Positions 16,769-24,842 of a DNA stretch of 64,000 nt are shown here, in pieces. The notes under the pieces were generated by a model that saw nothing but the letters and a program-made list of their open reading frames with translations, searched no databases and had not been told where the DNA came from. The DNA is taken from assembly GCF_002914525.1 (NCBI RefSeq), contig NZ_LODW01000082.1, positions 186,001 through 250,000 of the forward strand, written 5' to 3'. The translations under genes were made by a program, and so were the position numbers. This stretch comes from Rhizobium hidalgonense. GTDB lineage: Bacteria; Pseudomonadota; Alphaproteobacteria; Rhizobiales; Rhizobiaceae. Each line of letters opens with the position of its first letter. Position 1 is the stretch's first letter.

Positions 16769-17491
16769 CTATCCTGCCCGGGCGGCGTTACGCGCTCGCA
16801 TGTGTTCGAGGATGTGCCGGCCCGAGCCCTCGACATGGCGTGCAATGAGTTCGCCCGCCTCGTTGGCATTTCCCGCTTTGACATGCGCGATGAGCTCGCG
16901 ATGCTCGCCAAGGATCGCGGCACGCCGGGCGAGCGTGAAGTTGAAACGCCGGCTCACAGCTCGAAGCACTTCGCGATGCTTCCACCAAAGTTCGGCGGCA
17001 TGGCGGTTGTAGTGCCTTTGGTACATCACGGTGTGAAAGGCGGTGTCCAGCTCGCTGTGCCGGAACGTGTCGGCGAAGTCGTTCTCTTCAATCAAGCCTT
17101 GGATGCGTTCGAGTTCAGCAATGTCCTCGACAGTGGCCATGTTCACAAACCATCGCGTCAGTGCCGGCTCGATCAAAACTCCTATCTCGTAGATGTCCCG
17201 AACAAAATCCTGATCTATGGGCCGGACGCGCGCTCCGCGGTTGGCAACGAAAGTGACAAAGCCCTCCCCGCGCAACAGTTGCAGAGCCTCGCGCACGGGG
17301 TTGGTCGAGGTGCCGTGGCGCCGGGCGAGATCGGTGATCACAAGCCGTTCGTTGGCCGCGAGCCGCCCCTCGATGATGTCTTCCCTGATCAGCTGATAAA
17401 GCGAGGCACCCTCGCTGGAGGCCCCGATCGCGTCGATCCCTTCGGGTGGCTGTGCTTTAAAATCGCTTGTTTCGGTCAAAGCTGTCCCCAA
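16769..17491 (-). CDS. GntR-family transcriptional regulator (FCD type)
   Basis: A 240-residue regulator. The winged helix-turn-helix spans about 28-95, with the family motif LVITDLARRHGTSTNPVREALQLLRGEGFVTFVANRGARV. The rest is an all-helical FCD effector domain with the histidine-rich metal/ligand residues ELDTAFHTVMYQRHYN (H at about 152) and the later GEHRELIAHVKAGN and ARHVEGSGRHI. The FCD group usually senses organic acids or sugar acids. It lies between the three reverse-strand dehydratases and the divergent ABC transporter, so it probably represses both operons from the 196-base gap. The N-terminal 27 residues precede the DNA-binding domain, with no better internal start. Confidence 0.9.
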   Translation of the reverse strand: MGTALTETSDFKAQPPEGIDAIGASSEGASLYQLIREDIIEGRLAANERLVITDLARRHGTSTNPVREALQLLRGEGFVTFVANRGARVRPIDQDFVRDIYEIGVLIEPALTRWFVNMATVEDIAELERIQGLIEENDFADTFRHSELDTAFHTVMYQRHYNRHAAELWWKHREVLRAVSRRFNFTLARRAAILGEHRELIAHVKAGNANEAGELIARHVEGSGRHILEHMRARNAARAG

Positions 17492-17687
17492 TCAATCCAC
17501 ATATCGCTCGAATATCACGCGAGGTTCCCGTAAACAATGTACGATTTCGCTAGTTGACACGCAATCTGTGATCTGAAAACGTATGATAAGCTCAAAGTGA
17601 TACATTGGCTGAAAACATCCCGCGGCCAGCGAGCAAAGACCGCCCGCCTCGAGAAGCGCGGCATGGGAGAGAACCTGGAGGATACCT
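17492..17687. promoter_or_regulatory. Divergent promoter region between GntR gene and ABC transporter
   Basis: A 196-base gap that must hold the start signals for both operons. A TTGACA hexamer lies at 17554-17559, but the nearest TATGAT (17582-17587) is 22 bases away, which is too far for a confident sigma-70 pair. I could not find a clear palindromic GntR operator. CTGGAGGA at the right edge is the ribosome-binding site of the binding-protein gene. The role as a shared control region is inferred from gene orientation. Confidence 0.5.
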
Positions 17688-19166
17688 ATGACGAGGATTT
17701 CACTCGGTGGTGCCGTCCTGCGCGGCACTGTCTCCACTGCTTTGATGGTATCGTTGATGTCCGCGCCTGCGCTGGGGGCGCCGGTCGACCTGAGCAAGTG
17801 GTCGCCGCAATATGTGCGCTCGATTGCCGGCACGCAGGATTTTGACACGGCGGCCGATTGCGGCAAGGTCACCCCACTCGACTATAAGGGGCGACTGACT
17901 TTCTGGTACCAGGGCGTGTTCGAGGGCGACCCCGACCTCCTGCGCCAGTATTATAAGGAGTTCTTCGAAACCTTCCGCAAAACCTATCCAAATATCCAGC
18001 TTGAGGAGCAGGCCCTCACCTATAACGACCTGCTGGACAAGTTCCGGACCGCGCTCCTCGGCAATGCAGCGCCGATGGCGGTCCGACTGCAGATCCTGGG
18101 CGGCACCGAGTTCGCCTCAAAGGGTTATCTGGAGCCGCTCAAGCCCGAAGATGTCGGGTATTCGACCGAGGATTTCTGGCCCGGCGCAATGAAGGCTGTA
18201 ACCTGGGAGGGAGTGACCTACGGCATTCCAACCAACAACGAGACGATGGCTTTCATCTGGAACGCCGACATCTTCAAGCGGGCAGGCCTCGATCCGGACA
18301 AGGCCCCGGCAACCTGGGACGACGTCGTCAAATATTCCAAACAGATCCACGACAAGCTCGGCATTGCCGGTTACGGCCTCGTGGCTCGCAAGAATGCCGG
18401 CAATACGCCATATCGCTTCATGCCGCAGCTGTGGGCCTATGGCGGCGGGGTTTTCGACGAAGCGACCGCCAACCCGACCTACAAGCAGGTCGAGCTCAAT
18501 AGCGCGCAGAGCAAGGCGGCATTGCAAGCCTCCTACGATATGTATGTTCGCGACAAGTCGGTTCCGGTTTCGGCGCTCACCAACCAGCAAGCCGACAACC
18601 AGCCCCTCTTCCTTGCGGGTCAGCTCGGCATGATGATCTCGCACCCGTCCGACTACAACGTCATGCTCGACTTGCAGAAAAAGGCGACGGATACCGACAA
18701 GGACAAGGCGCAGACCGTCATCGACAACATGCGCTACGGCCTTATTCCGACTGGCCCCGACGGCAAGCGTGCCGTCGTGTTCGGCGGCTCCAACATTCAC
18801 ATCCTGAAGCCCGAATATGTCGAGGGCGGCAAGGTAGACGAGCCGGCCGCAAAGGCGATCATCTGCATGTGGACGAGCCCCGAATGGTCGCTGAAAATGG
18901 CCTATGCCGGCTCGAACCCGGGAAACCTCAATGGCTTCAAGACCAAATGGATGAAGGAACGTCTTGATAGCATCAAGTTCCTCGATGTCACGACCTCGAT
19001 GCTGCCATACGGCATTCCGTTCCCAGCGCTGCCACAGTCCCCCGAGATCATGAACATCATCGTCCCGGACATGCTGCAAAATGCCCTGACCGGAGCCATG
19101 AGCGTCGACCAGGCCGCGGACGACGCAGCCAAAAAGGTAAAAGACCTGATGGACGGCGGGCTCTAG
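17688..19166 (+). CDS. Sugar ABC transporter substrate-binding protein (family 1)
   Basis: Periplasmic solute-binding protein of a CUT1-type carbohydrate importer, 492 residues. Residues 1-30 form a signal peptide (RISLGGAVLRGTVSTALMVSLMSAPALG). The mature protein contains LTFWYQGVFEGDPDLLRQYYKEFFETFRKTYP and then YNDLLDKFRTALLG, the usual opening of the MalE-like fold. GIPTNNETMAFIWNADIFKRAGLDP marks the first hinge. It is about 60-70 residues longer than most family members, mainly because of a 40-residue N-terminal addition before the fold. The ATG follows CTGGAGGATACCT. Two permease genes and an ATPase follow on the same strand. Confidence 0.93.
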   Translation: MTRISLGGAVLRGTVSTALMVSLMSAPALGAPVDLSKWSPQYVRSIAGTQDFDTAADCGKVTPLDYKGRLTFWYQGVFEGDPDLLRQYYKEFFETFRKTYPNIQLEEQALTYNDLLDKFRTALLGNAAPMAVRLQILGGTEFASKGYLEPLKPEDVGYSTEDFWPGAMKAVTWEGVTYGIPTNNETMAFIWNADIFKRAGLDPDKAPATWDDVVKYSKQIHDKLGIAGYGLVARKNAGNTPYRFMPQLWAYGGGVFDEATANPTYKQVELNSAQSKAALQASYDMYVRDKSVPVSALTNQQADNQPLFLAGQLGMMISHPSDYNVMLDLQKKATDTDKDKAQTVIDNMRYGLIPTGPDGKRAVVFGGSNIHILKPEYVEGGKVDEPAAKAIICMWTSPEWSLKMAYAGSNPGNLNGFKTKWMKERLDSIKFLDVTTSMLPYGIPFPALPQSPEIMNIIVPDMLQNALTGAMSVDQAADDAAKKVKDLMDGGL

Positions 19167-19183
19167 TCCAGCCTGACGATTTG

Positions 19184-19214
19184 ACCGGCTGCGCCTCGCG
19201 TGCAGCCGGTTTAT
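19184..19214 (+). terminator. Stem-loop between binding protein and first permease
   Basis: ACCGGCTGC (19184-19192) and GCAGCCGGT (19202-19210) form a perfect 9-bp stem with a 9-base loop, followed by TTATT. It lies 17 bases after the binding-protein stop inside the operon. Such structures often reduce read-through or protect the upstream mRNA, giving more binding protein than permease. Full termination is unlikely because the downstream genes depend on the same promoter. Confidence 0.65.
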
Positions 19215-19239
19215 TCCCAAGAATAAGGGCACGGGCACA

Positions 19240-20199
19240 GTGACGATATTGACTGGCAAGGCCGAGGCTCGTCGAAGACCGCAACCCGATAGGTCCGGGT
19301 TGCTGCGAAAGATTTGGGAGCATCGCGCTGACTACGCTTATGTGCTTCCGGCGATCGCCGTGATGCTCATCGTCATAGCCTACCCTATCTACTACACGAT
19401 CGAGCTGTCGTTCTTCAATACGCCGCCCGGCCTGCAGCTCCGGGACAAGATTTTCATCGGTCTCGACAACTACACCTCCATCCTCACAAGTCCGGTATTC
19501 TGGAAGGTCACCTCGAACACTCTTATCTGGACGCTGGGATCCACGCTCATCTCATTTGTCCTGGGGTTTGCCTGCGCCCTGGCGCTCCATCGTGACTTTG
19601 TCGGCCGTGGGATTCTACGCGCCGTCCTGATCATTCCCTGGGTCATCAGCGCGGTTGCGGCATCCTATATCTGGAAGTGGATCTACCATTCGGACTTCGG
19701 GATCATTGGCGCGGTGCTGGTCGGCCTCGGATTGGCTGACCGGTCGCCGAATTTCATCGACAGCGTCAGCACCGTGCTGCCCTCGCTGATCGTCGTCAAT
19801 ATCTGGCGAGAGTTTCCGTTTGCCATGATCATGATGATGGCCGGCCTGCAGACGGTTCCCGACCAGTTGCTGCGCGCCGCAAAAGTCGATGGAGCCAATG
19901 CATGGCAGCGGTTCTGGCACGTCACCTTTCCGCACTTGAGAAACGTCTCGACGGTGACGATCCTTCTGCTGGCGGTGGCCAACTTCAATTCTTTCATCAT
20001 CCCCTGGATCATGACCGGCGGCGGGCCGTCGAACGCATCGCATATCTGGATCACCCATATTTATGAACTCGCCTTCGGCCGCCAGCGCTGGGGTGTGGCA
20101 TCGGCGTATTCGGTGCTGCTGTTCGTGATCCTGATGTCGCTCGGATACTTCTACGTCCGTGCGCTGAGCGGCAACGAGCAGAAGGACGGGAGCGCATGA
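19240..20199 (+). CDS. Sugar ABC transporter permease (MalF/UgpA-like)
   Basis: A 319-residue inner-membrane permease with six predicted hydrophobic segments, the first at about 33-53 (YVLPAIAVMLIVIAYPIYYTI). The EAA loop that contacts the ATPase reads DQLLRAAKVDGANAWQRFWHVTFPHLR at about 208-234. The start is a GTG at 19240, about 8 bases after AAGGGC. It overlaps the second permease by four bases, and the pair forms a heterodimeric channel. The spacing and order (binding protein, permease, permease, ATPase) are standard for this importer class. Confidence 0.92.
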   Translation: MTILTGKAEARRRPQPDRSGLLRKIWEHRADYAYVLPAIAVMLIVIAYPIYYTIELSFFNTPPGLQLRDKIFIGLDNYTSILTSPVFWKVTSNTLIWTLGSTLISFVLGFACALALHRDFVGRGILRAVLIIPWVISAVAASYIWKWIYHSDFGIIGAVLVGLGLADRSPNFIDSVSTVLPSLIVVNIWREFPFAMIMMMAGLQTVPDQLLRAAKVDGANAWQRFWHVTFPHLRNVSTVTILLLAVANFNSFIIPWIMTGGGPSNASHIWITHIYELAFGRQRWGVASAYSVLLFVILMSLGYFYVRALSGNEQKDGSA

Positions 20200-21086
20200 G
20201 CACGATTGCCGAGATTGCCCATCGAGGCCAGGCGCACCGCCGTATGCGCATCGATGGATGGCGGTGGGGCGGACGCGTCTTCCTTGTGTTCATGCTGCTT
20301 TACACCGCATTGCCGATGATCTGGATGCTGATCACCTCGATCAAGTCCGGCTTCGCGGCCATGCAGTTCCCGCCGCAATGGTGGCCGGATCAACCCACCC
20401 TCGCCAGCTACCAGAAGCTGCTCGATCCGCAAAACAGCGTCGGCCAGGACTTCTTGCGCTTCTTCTGGAACAGCCTTTTCGTCTCCACCGCCACGACCAT
20501 CCTTTCGGTGATCGTGGCGGTTCCTGCGGCCTACGCCTTTTCACGCTTCACCTTCCCGGGCCGGAACTTTCTGTTCTTCGCCGTCTTGCTCCGCAATATG
20601 TTCCCGGCGGTGATCTTCCTCGTGCCGCTCTTCATCCTGATGCGGGCAATCGGGCTGGTGAACACGCATGCGTCGCTCGTACTGACCTACCTCACATTCG
20701 GCCTGCCGCTGGCAATTTGGCTCCTCAAGGGCTTCTACGACAACATCCCGGTGCAACTCGAGCAGGCGGCCCGCATCGACGGGGCAACGCGGTTCCAGGC
20801 CTTTATCCTGATCGTGATGCCGCTCTCGGCGCCAGGTATCATCGCCACGGCGATCTATTCCTTCATCGGCGCGTGGAACGAGTACATTTACGCCTACACC
20901 TTTCTCTCCAAGAACGAGCAGCTGACACTGCCAGTCGGCATCCAGCGCTTCTTCTCGGAAAATACAACGGACTTTCCGGGCCTTATGGCGGCCAGCTTCA
21001 TGATGAGCGTGCCCGTCGTGGTCTTGTTCCTTGTCCTGCAGCGATACTTCGTACGGGCGCTTACGGAAGGTGCAGTCAAGCACTAG
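20196..21086 (+). CDS. Sugar ABC transporter permease (MalG/UgpE-like)
   Basis: A 296-residue permease with six hydrophobic segments and the EAA loop PVQLEQAARIDGATRFQAFILIVMPLSAPG at about 184-213. It overlaps the first permease (ATGA at 20196). Its stop codon TAG (21084-21086) is shared with the first bases of a RIME element, so the element begins exactly at the end of this gene. The first 25 residues are polar (HRGQAHRRMRIDGW) and cytoplasmic. Confidence 0.92.
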   Translation: MSTIAEIAHRGQAHRRMRIDGWRWGGRVFLVFMLLYTALPMIWMLITSIKSGFAAMQFPPQWWPDQPTLASYQKLLDPQNSVGQDFLRFFWNSLFVSTATTILSVIVAVPAAYAFSRFTFPGRNFLFFAVLLRNMFPAVIFLVPLFILMRAIGLVNTHASLVLTYLTFGLPLAIWLLKGFYDNIPVQLEQAARIDGATRFQAFILIVMPLSAPGIIATAIYSFIGAWNEYIYAYTFLSKNEQLTLPVGIQRFFSENTTDFPGLMAASFMMSVPVVVLFLVLQRYFVRALTEGAVKH

Positions 21087-21196
21087 AACAGGATGATTTT
21101 AGGCCGGTCGGCCTAAAATCTGAATCCTGTTCTAAATTAAAGAGTTAGAGCATGATGTCTTCCGAAAACCGCTCACACTTTTCGGCATCATGCTCT
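21085..21196 (+). repeat. RIME element copy A
   Basis: Two large imperfect palindromes, 21085-21133 (ends AGAACAGGAT / ATCCTGTTCT) and 21147-21196 (ends AGAGCATGATG / CATCATGCTCT), separated by a short A/T-rich spacer. The same two-palindrome structure recurs at 41341-41445 and 44073-44185. It matches the rhizobial intergenic mosaic element described in Rhizobiaceae. Here it fills the gap between the second permease and the ATPase, and a GGGGAG ribosome-binding site abuts its right end. Confidence 0.88.
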
Positions 21197-21209
21197 AGGG
21201 GAGTTGCCG

Positions 21210-22307
21210 GTGGCCCACGTGGTCCTCAAAGATCTGGTCAAGACCTACGGCAGCTTCAAAGCTGTCAACAACGTTTCGCTGACGGTCAACGACGGCGAAT
21301 TCGTTGCGCTCGTCGGCCCTTCCGGCTGCGGCAAGACAACCACGCTCAACCTTGTGGCGGGGCTCATCCCCATCACATCTGGCGACATCGTCATCGGCGA
21401 CCGGGTGGTCAATGACCTCGACCCCAAGGACCGGGACATCGCAATGGTGTTCCAGAACTACGCGCTCTATCCGCAGAAATCGGTCTACAAAAATCTGGCG
21501 TTCCCGCTGCAGATGCGCAAACTGCCAAGAGACGAGATCGACAAGAAGGTCAAGGAAGCAGCGCGCGTGCTCGACATGACGCAGCTGCTCGAGCGCAAGC
21601 CACGCGAACTTTCGGGCGGGCAACAGCAGCGCGTGGCGCTCGGCCGTGCCCTCGTTCGCGATCCGGCGGTATTTTTGATGGATGAACCACTCTCAAACCT
21701 CGACGCAAAGCTGCGCGTGCAGATGCGGTCGGAGATCAAGCGCTTTCACCAGGACCTCAGGGCGACGATCATCTACGTGACCCATGACCAGCTCGAAGCG
21801 GTCACCATGGCTGACCGGATGGCGGTGATGAACGGCGGCTACCTGCAGCAATACGATTCACCGGCGCAGGTCTTTGCCCATCCGGTGAACATGTTCGTCG
21901 CCAGCTTCGTCGGCAGCCCGGCGATGAGCCTTGTTCCGCTGGAGGCATCGACGGCAAGCGGCAACACTGTATTGACCGGCGCGGAGGGCTGGCGCCTCGA
22001 GCTCTCGCCACAGAACGCACAGAAGGTCGCGAGGGCAACAACCAGAAAGGTCGTGCTCGGCGCGCGTCACTCAACGATCAAGCTGCACAAGAGCGCGATT
22101 CCTGGAAGCGTGCCGGCCAAGGCATACACGGTGGAGCCGACCGGAGACGTCACCTTCGTACAGGCGTTCCTGTCCGGCGCCATCGTCAATGTCAGCGTGC
22201 CGCCAACCATTGCCGTCGCGCCCGACGAACAGATTTGGCTCGAGTTCGATCAGGAGCGGATGCATCTGTTCGACGGCGAAACAGAAATGGCCCTCAGGGC
22301 CAACTGA
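21210..22307 (+). CDS. Sugar ABC transporter ATP-binding protein (MalK/UgpC-like)
   Basis: A 365-residue ATPase that powers the importer. Walker A is GPSGCGKTT (37-45), signature LSGGQQQR (134-141), Walker B FLMDEP (155-160) and the switch histidine H192. A C-terminal TOBE-type regulatory domain (about 235-365) is present. The GTG at 21210 is chosen because GGGGAG (21198-21203) lies 6 bases upstream. A TTG at 21204 would leave no spacing. Its stop overlaps the ATG of the fourth dehydratase (TGATG), tying transport to catabolism in one operon. Confidence 0.92.
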   Translation: MAHVVLKDLVKTYGSFKAVNNVSLTVNDGEFVALVGPSGCGKTTTLNLVAGLIPITSGDIVIGDRVVNDLDPKDRDIAMVFQNYALYPQKSVYKNLAFPLQMRKLPRDEIDKKVKEAARVLDMTQLLERKPRELSGGQQQRVALGRALVRDPAVFLMDEPLSNLDAKLRVQMRSEIKRFHQDLRATIIYVTHDQLEAVTMADRMAVMNGGYLQQYDSPAQVFAHPVNMFVASFVGSPAMSLVPLEASTASGNTVLTGAEGWRLELSPQNAQKVARATTRKVVLGARHSTIKLHKSAIPGSVPAKAYTVEPTGDVTFVQAFLSGAIVNVSVPPTIAVAPDEQIWLEFDQERMHLFDGETEMALRAN

Positions 22308-23506
22308 TGACCGCGTGGATGCGCGTGAAAACGAGGGCATGGATGACGACGAAGCTTAAAATCACGGCGATCAAGCCCTATCCAGTATGGGTGGGAACGC
22401 GCAATCAGATGCTGGTCAAGGTCGAGACCGACAACGGCATCTTCGGCTGGGGCGAGAGCGGCTTGAGCGGTCGCGAGAAGGCGGTGGCCGGCGCGATCGA
22501 GCACTATCGCGAATTTCTCATCGGCCGCGACGCGATGCAGATTGGTCGGATCTGGCAGGAAATCTATCGCAGCCAATACTTCGAAGGCGGGCGTGTCCTG
22601 CAGGCGGCGATTTCCGCCATCGATATTGCCCTTCACGACATCAAGGGCAAAGCGCTGGGGGTGCCGGCCTACGAGCTGCTGGGCGGCAAGCAGCGCGACC
22701 GCATTCCGACCTTCGCCTCGACCGGCGACGAGGCCGAGGGCGATGTTGCCATCGAACGAGCCCGGGAACTCCGCGCACAAGGATGGCAGGCGATCCGCTT
22801 CTTCCCCATCGGGCAAAACAACAAGGACATCTTTGAGCCGCGGGAGTCGATCGGCGCGACCGCAGCGATGCTAAACAAAGCGCGCGAGGCGCTGGGCGAC
22901 GAGGTCGTCCTCGGCATCGACTATCATCATCGGCTGTCGGTGGCGGAAGCCGCGAGCTTCTGTAACAAGCTCGGTCGTGGCGTGCTTGATTTCCTCGAGG
23001 AGCCGATACGAGACGAGACACCCGAGGCCTATGAATCCCTGCGCACGATGACCGACATCCCGTTCGCCATCGGCGAGGAGTTTGCCAGCAAGTGGCAATT
23101 CCTGCCCTACATCGAACGTGGCATCCATCAGTTCAACCGGCTCGATGTGTGCAATGTGGGCGGGCTCACTGAAGCGATGAAGGTCGCTGGCTGGAGCGAA
23201 GCACATTATGTGGACCTGATGCCGCATAATCCCCTCGGCCCAGTCTGCACGGCCGCGACCATCCATCTCGCCGCCGCGGTACCGAATTTCGCTTGGCTTG
23301 AGACCAGGGCGCCCGAAGCAAAGCTCGGCTTCGATAATTCCGACTTCTTCCCCGTGCACCCCCGGCTCGACGGCCCCGACTATCCGGTCAGCGACCTGCC
23401 GGGGCTCGGCGTCGATGTCAACGAAGAGGTGGTCAAGGCAGAGAGCTTTCGTTTCTGGGAAGCGCCCCACCTGAAGCGCCGCGACGGTTCTGTCACAAAC
23501 TGGTAG
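22307..23506 (+). CDS. Enolase-superfamily dehydratase 4 (galactonate-dehydratase-like)
   Basis: From the ATG at 22307, which overlaps the ATPase stop (TGATG), the protein has 399 residues. Metal ligands are D205 (GIDYHHR), E231 (FLEEP) and E257 (GEEF). H207 after the first ligand and H307 in MPHNPLGP are the two catalytic histidines of the D-galactonate dehydratase type, and the PHNPLGP segment is typical of that group. The family-like sequence begins at MTTKLKITAIKPYPV, so an ATG at 22343, with GAGG five bases upstream, is a good alternative giving 387 residues. It shares its operon with the transporter, so it probably acts on the imported compound or its oxidation product. Confidence 0.87.
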   Translation: MTAWMRVKTRAWMTTKLKITAIKPYPVWVGTRNQMLVKVETDNGIFGWGESGLSGREKAVAGAIEHYREFLIGRDAMQIGRIWQEIYRSQYFEGGRVLQAAISAIDIALHDIKGKALGVPAYELLGGKQRDRIPTFASTGDEAEGDVAIERARELRAQGWQAIRFFPIGQNNKDIFEPRESIGATAAMLNKAREALGDEVVLGIDYHHRLSVAEAASFCNKLGRGVLDFLEEPIRDETPEAYESLRTMTDIPFAIGEEFASKWQFLPYIERGIHQFNRLDVCNVGGLTEAMKVAGWSEAHYVDLMPHNPLGPVCTAATIHLAAAVPNFAWLETRAPEAKLGFDNSDFFPVHPRLDGPDYPVSDLPGLGVDVNEEVVKAESFRFWEAPHLKRRDGSVTNW

Positions 23507-23527
23507 TTTCATCCACCGGAGCCTAAA

Positions 23528-24274
23528 ATGACGCAGACGCCCGACATTACGCGACCGCCCAAAGAGCTGATCGACGCGCTGAAGGAAATTGGCGCCGCGA
23601 CGGTTGCCGGCACGCTTGGCCACATGGGCTTTCGCAATCCGCACATGGTCGGTCCCGTGTCGCAGAACCGCGGGAGGTCGGTCGTCGGGCCGGCCCTGAC
23701 GCTTCAATTCATGCCGCAGCGGCCGGACCTCTTCACCGAGGGAGAATATGCAGATCCGGAGACGCAGTTGCACCGCCACGTGCTTTACCACGTGCAGGAG
23801 GGCGATGTGGTCGTCGTTGACGCGCGCGGCGACATGAGCTCGGGCGTCTTCGGCGATATGATGTCGACGTATTTCAAGGGCAGAGGCGGCGCCGGCATCG
23901 TGATCGATGGATGCATGCGCGACCGGCCCAATGTCGAGAAGCTGGATATCCCTCTATGGCTGCGCGGCTGGACGCCCAACTATCATGTGCAGACTGGCAT
24001 CTATCCCAACGCCGTCAACGTTCCGATTGCCTGCGGCGGAGTCACTGTCATCCCCGGGGACATCATCGTCGCCGACGATGATGGGGTGGTGATGCTTCCA
24101 GTCGCAATGGCCGCCAAGGTCATCGAAGAATCGCAAAAGCATCACGATTGGGAGGAGTTCTCGCGGGTGAAGCTGATGGGGGGCGGGTCGCTGCAGCGTT
24201 ACTATCCACTGCATGACGACGCCCGCGAAGAGTACGAAGAGTGGCGGAAAACAAACCGCTTAGGAACAACTTAG
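23528..24274 (+). CDS. RraA-like protein (possible HMG/CHA-type aldolase)
   Basis: A 248-residue protein with the RraA fold. GRSVVGPALTLQF, EGDVVVVDARGDMSSGVFGDMMSTYFKGRGGAGIVIDGCMRDRP and VIPGDIIVADDDGVVMLP are the landmark stretches. The G-x-x-x-D and R-D residues of this fold form the divalent-metal and substrate site in 4-hydroxy-4-methyl-2-oxoglutarate / 4-carboxy-4-hydroxy-2-oxoadipate aldolases. Many catabolic RraA-like proteins act as retro-aldolases or oxaloacetate decarboxylases, not as RNase E inhibitors. As last gene of the transporter-dehydratase operon, an aldol cleavage of the 2-keto-3-deoxy product is a reasonable inference. Confidence 0.85.
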   Translation: MTQTPDITRPPKELIDALKEIGAATVAGTLGHMGFRNPHMVGPVSQNRGRSVVGPALTLQFMPQRPDLFTEGEYADPETQLHRHVLYHVQEGDVVVVDARGDMSSGVFGDMMSTYFKGRGGAGIVIDGCMRDRPNVEKLDIPLWLRGWTPNYHVQTGIYPNAVNVPIACGGVTVIPGDIIVADDDGVVMLPVAMAAKVIEESQKHHDWEEFSRVKLMGGGSLQRYYPLHDDAREEYEEWRKTNRLGTT

Positions 24275-24340
24275 CCATGGATTAGCCTAGGTCTGGTTGT
24301 TGTGAATCGCAGAGATAAACATTTGACCAAGGTCGAGAAA

Positions 24341-24841
24341 ATGCAGCAACCGTCCACCATGGCTTACAGTCTCAACCAACGCTTCCTGCATTGGGCGATC
24401 GCGCTTTTGATCTTCTTCAATCTGCTGTTTCCCGACGGCATGAACATCTGGCATCGGCTGATGCGCAGAGGCGAGGTGCCGACGCCGGAGCAGGTTGCGT
24501 CGGCGAATATCCATGCCTATGTCGGCATCGCCATTCTGCTGCTCGCCGTCGTCAGGCTCGGACTGCGTTTTACCAAGGGCGTGCCGTCCGAGGCGGCGGC
24601 GGAGCCGCCGATCTTCCGCCTCGCGGCGAAGCTTGCCCATGCCGGCCTCTACATCCTGATCTTCGCCATGCCGCTGTCAGGCATCGCCGCCTACTATTTC
24701 GGCATCAATCCCGCCGGGTCGTTCCACGCGGATATCCTGAAGATCATTCTCTGGGCGCTGATCGCGGCGCATGTCGCGGGCGCCCTCGTGCATCAGTTCT
24801 ACTGGAAAACCAATGTGCTGCGCCGCATGACGCTCGGCTGA
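24341..24841 (+). CDS. Cytochrome b561-family membrane protein
   Basis: A 166-residue membrane protein with four hydrophobic segments. Haem-ligand histidines are visible in RFLHWAIALLI, ANIHAYVGIAILL, LAHAGLYILIF and IAAHVAGALVHQFYW, the pattern of bacterial di-haem cytochrome b561 proteins that pass electrons from quinol. The ATG at 24341 is chosen because AAGG lies a few bases upstream; an opening to 24302 would add 13 polar residues. The gene converges with the TraB-like gene, leaving only one base between the stops. Confidence 0.88.
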   Translation: MQQPSTMAYSLNQRFLHWAIALLIFFNLLFPDGMNIWHRLMRRGEVPTPEQVASANIHAYVGIAILLLAVVRLGLRFTKGVPSEAAAEPPIFRLAAKLAHAGLYILIFAMPLSGIAAYYFGINPAGSFHADILKIILWALIAAHVAGALVHQFYWKTNVLRRMTLG

Positions 24842-24842
24842 C

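Noticed and set aside
17554..17587. Sigma-70 promoter (TTGACA, TATGAT) before the ABC transporter
   Set aside because: The two hexamers are 22 bases apart, outside the usual 16-18, so I do not call a promoter there.
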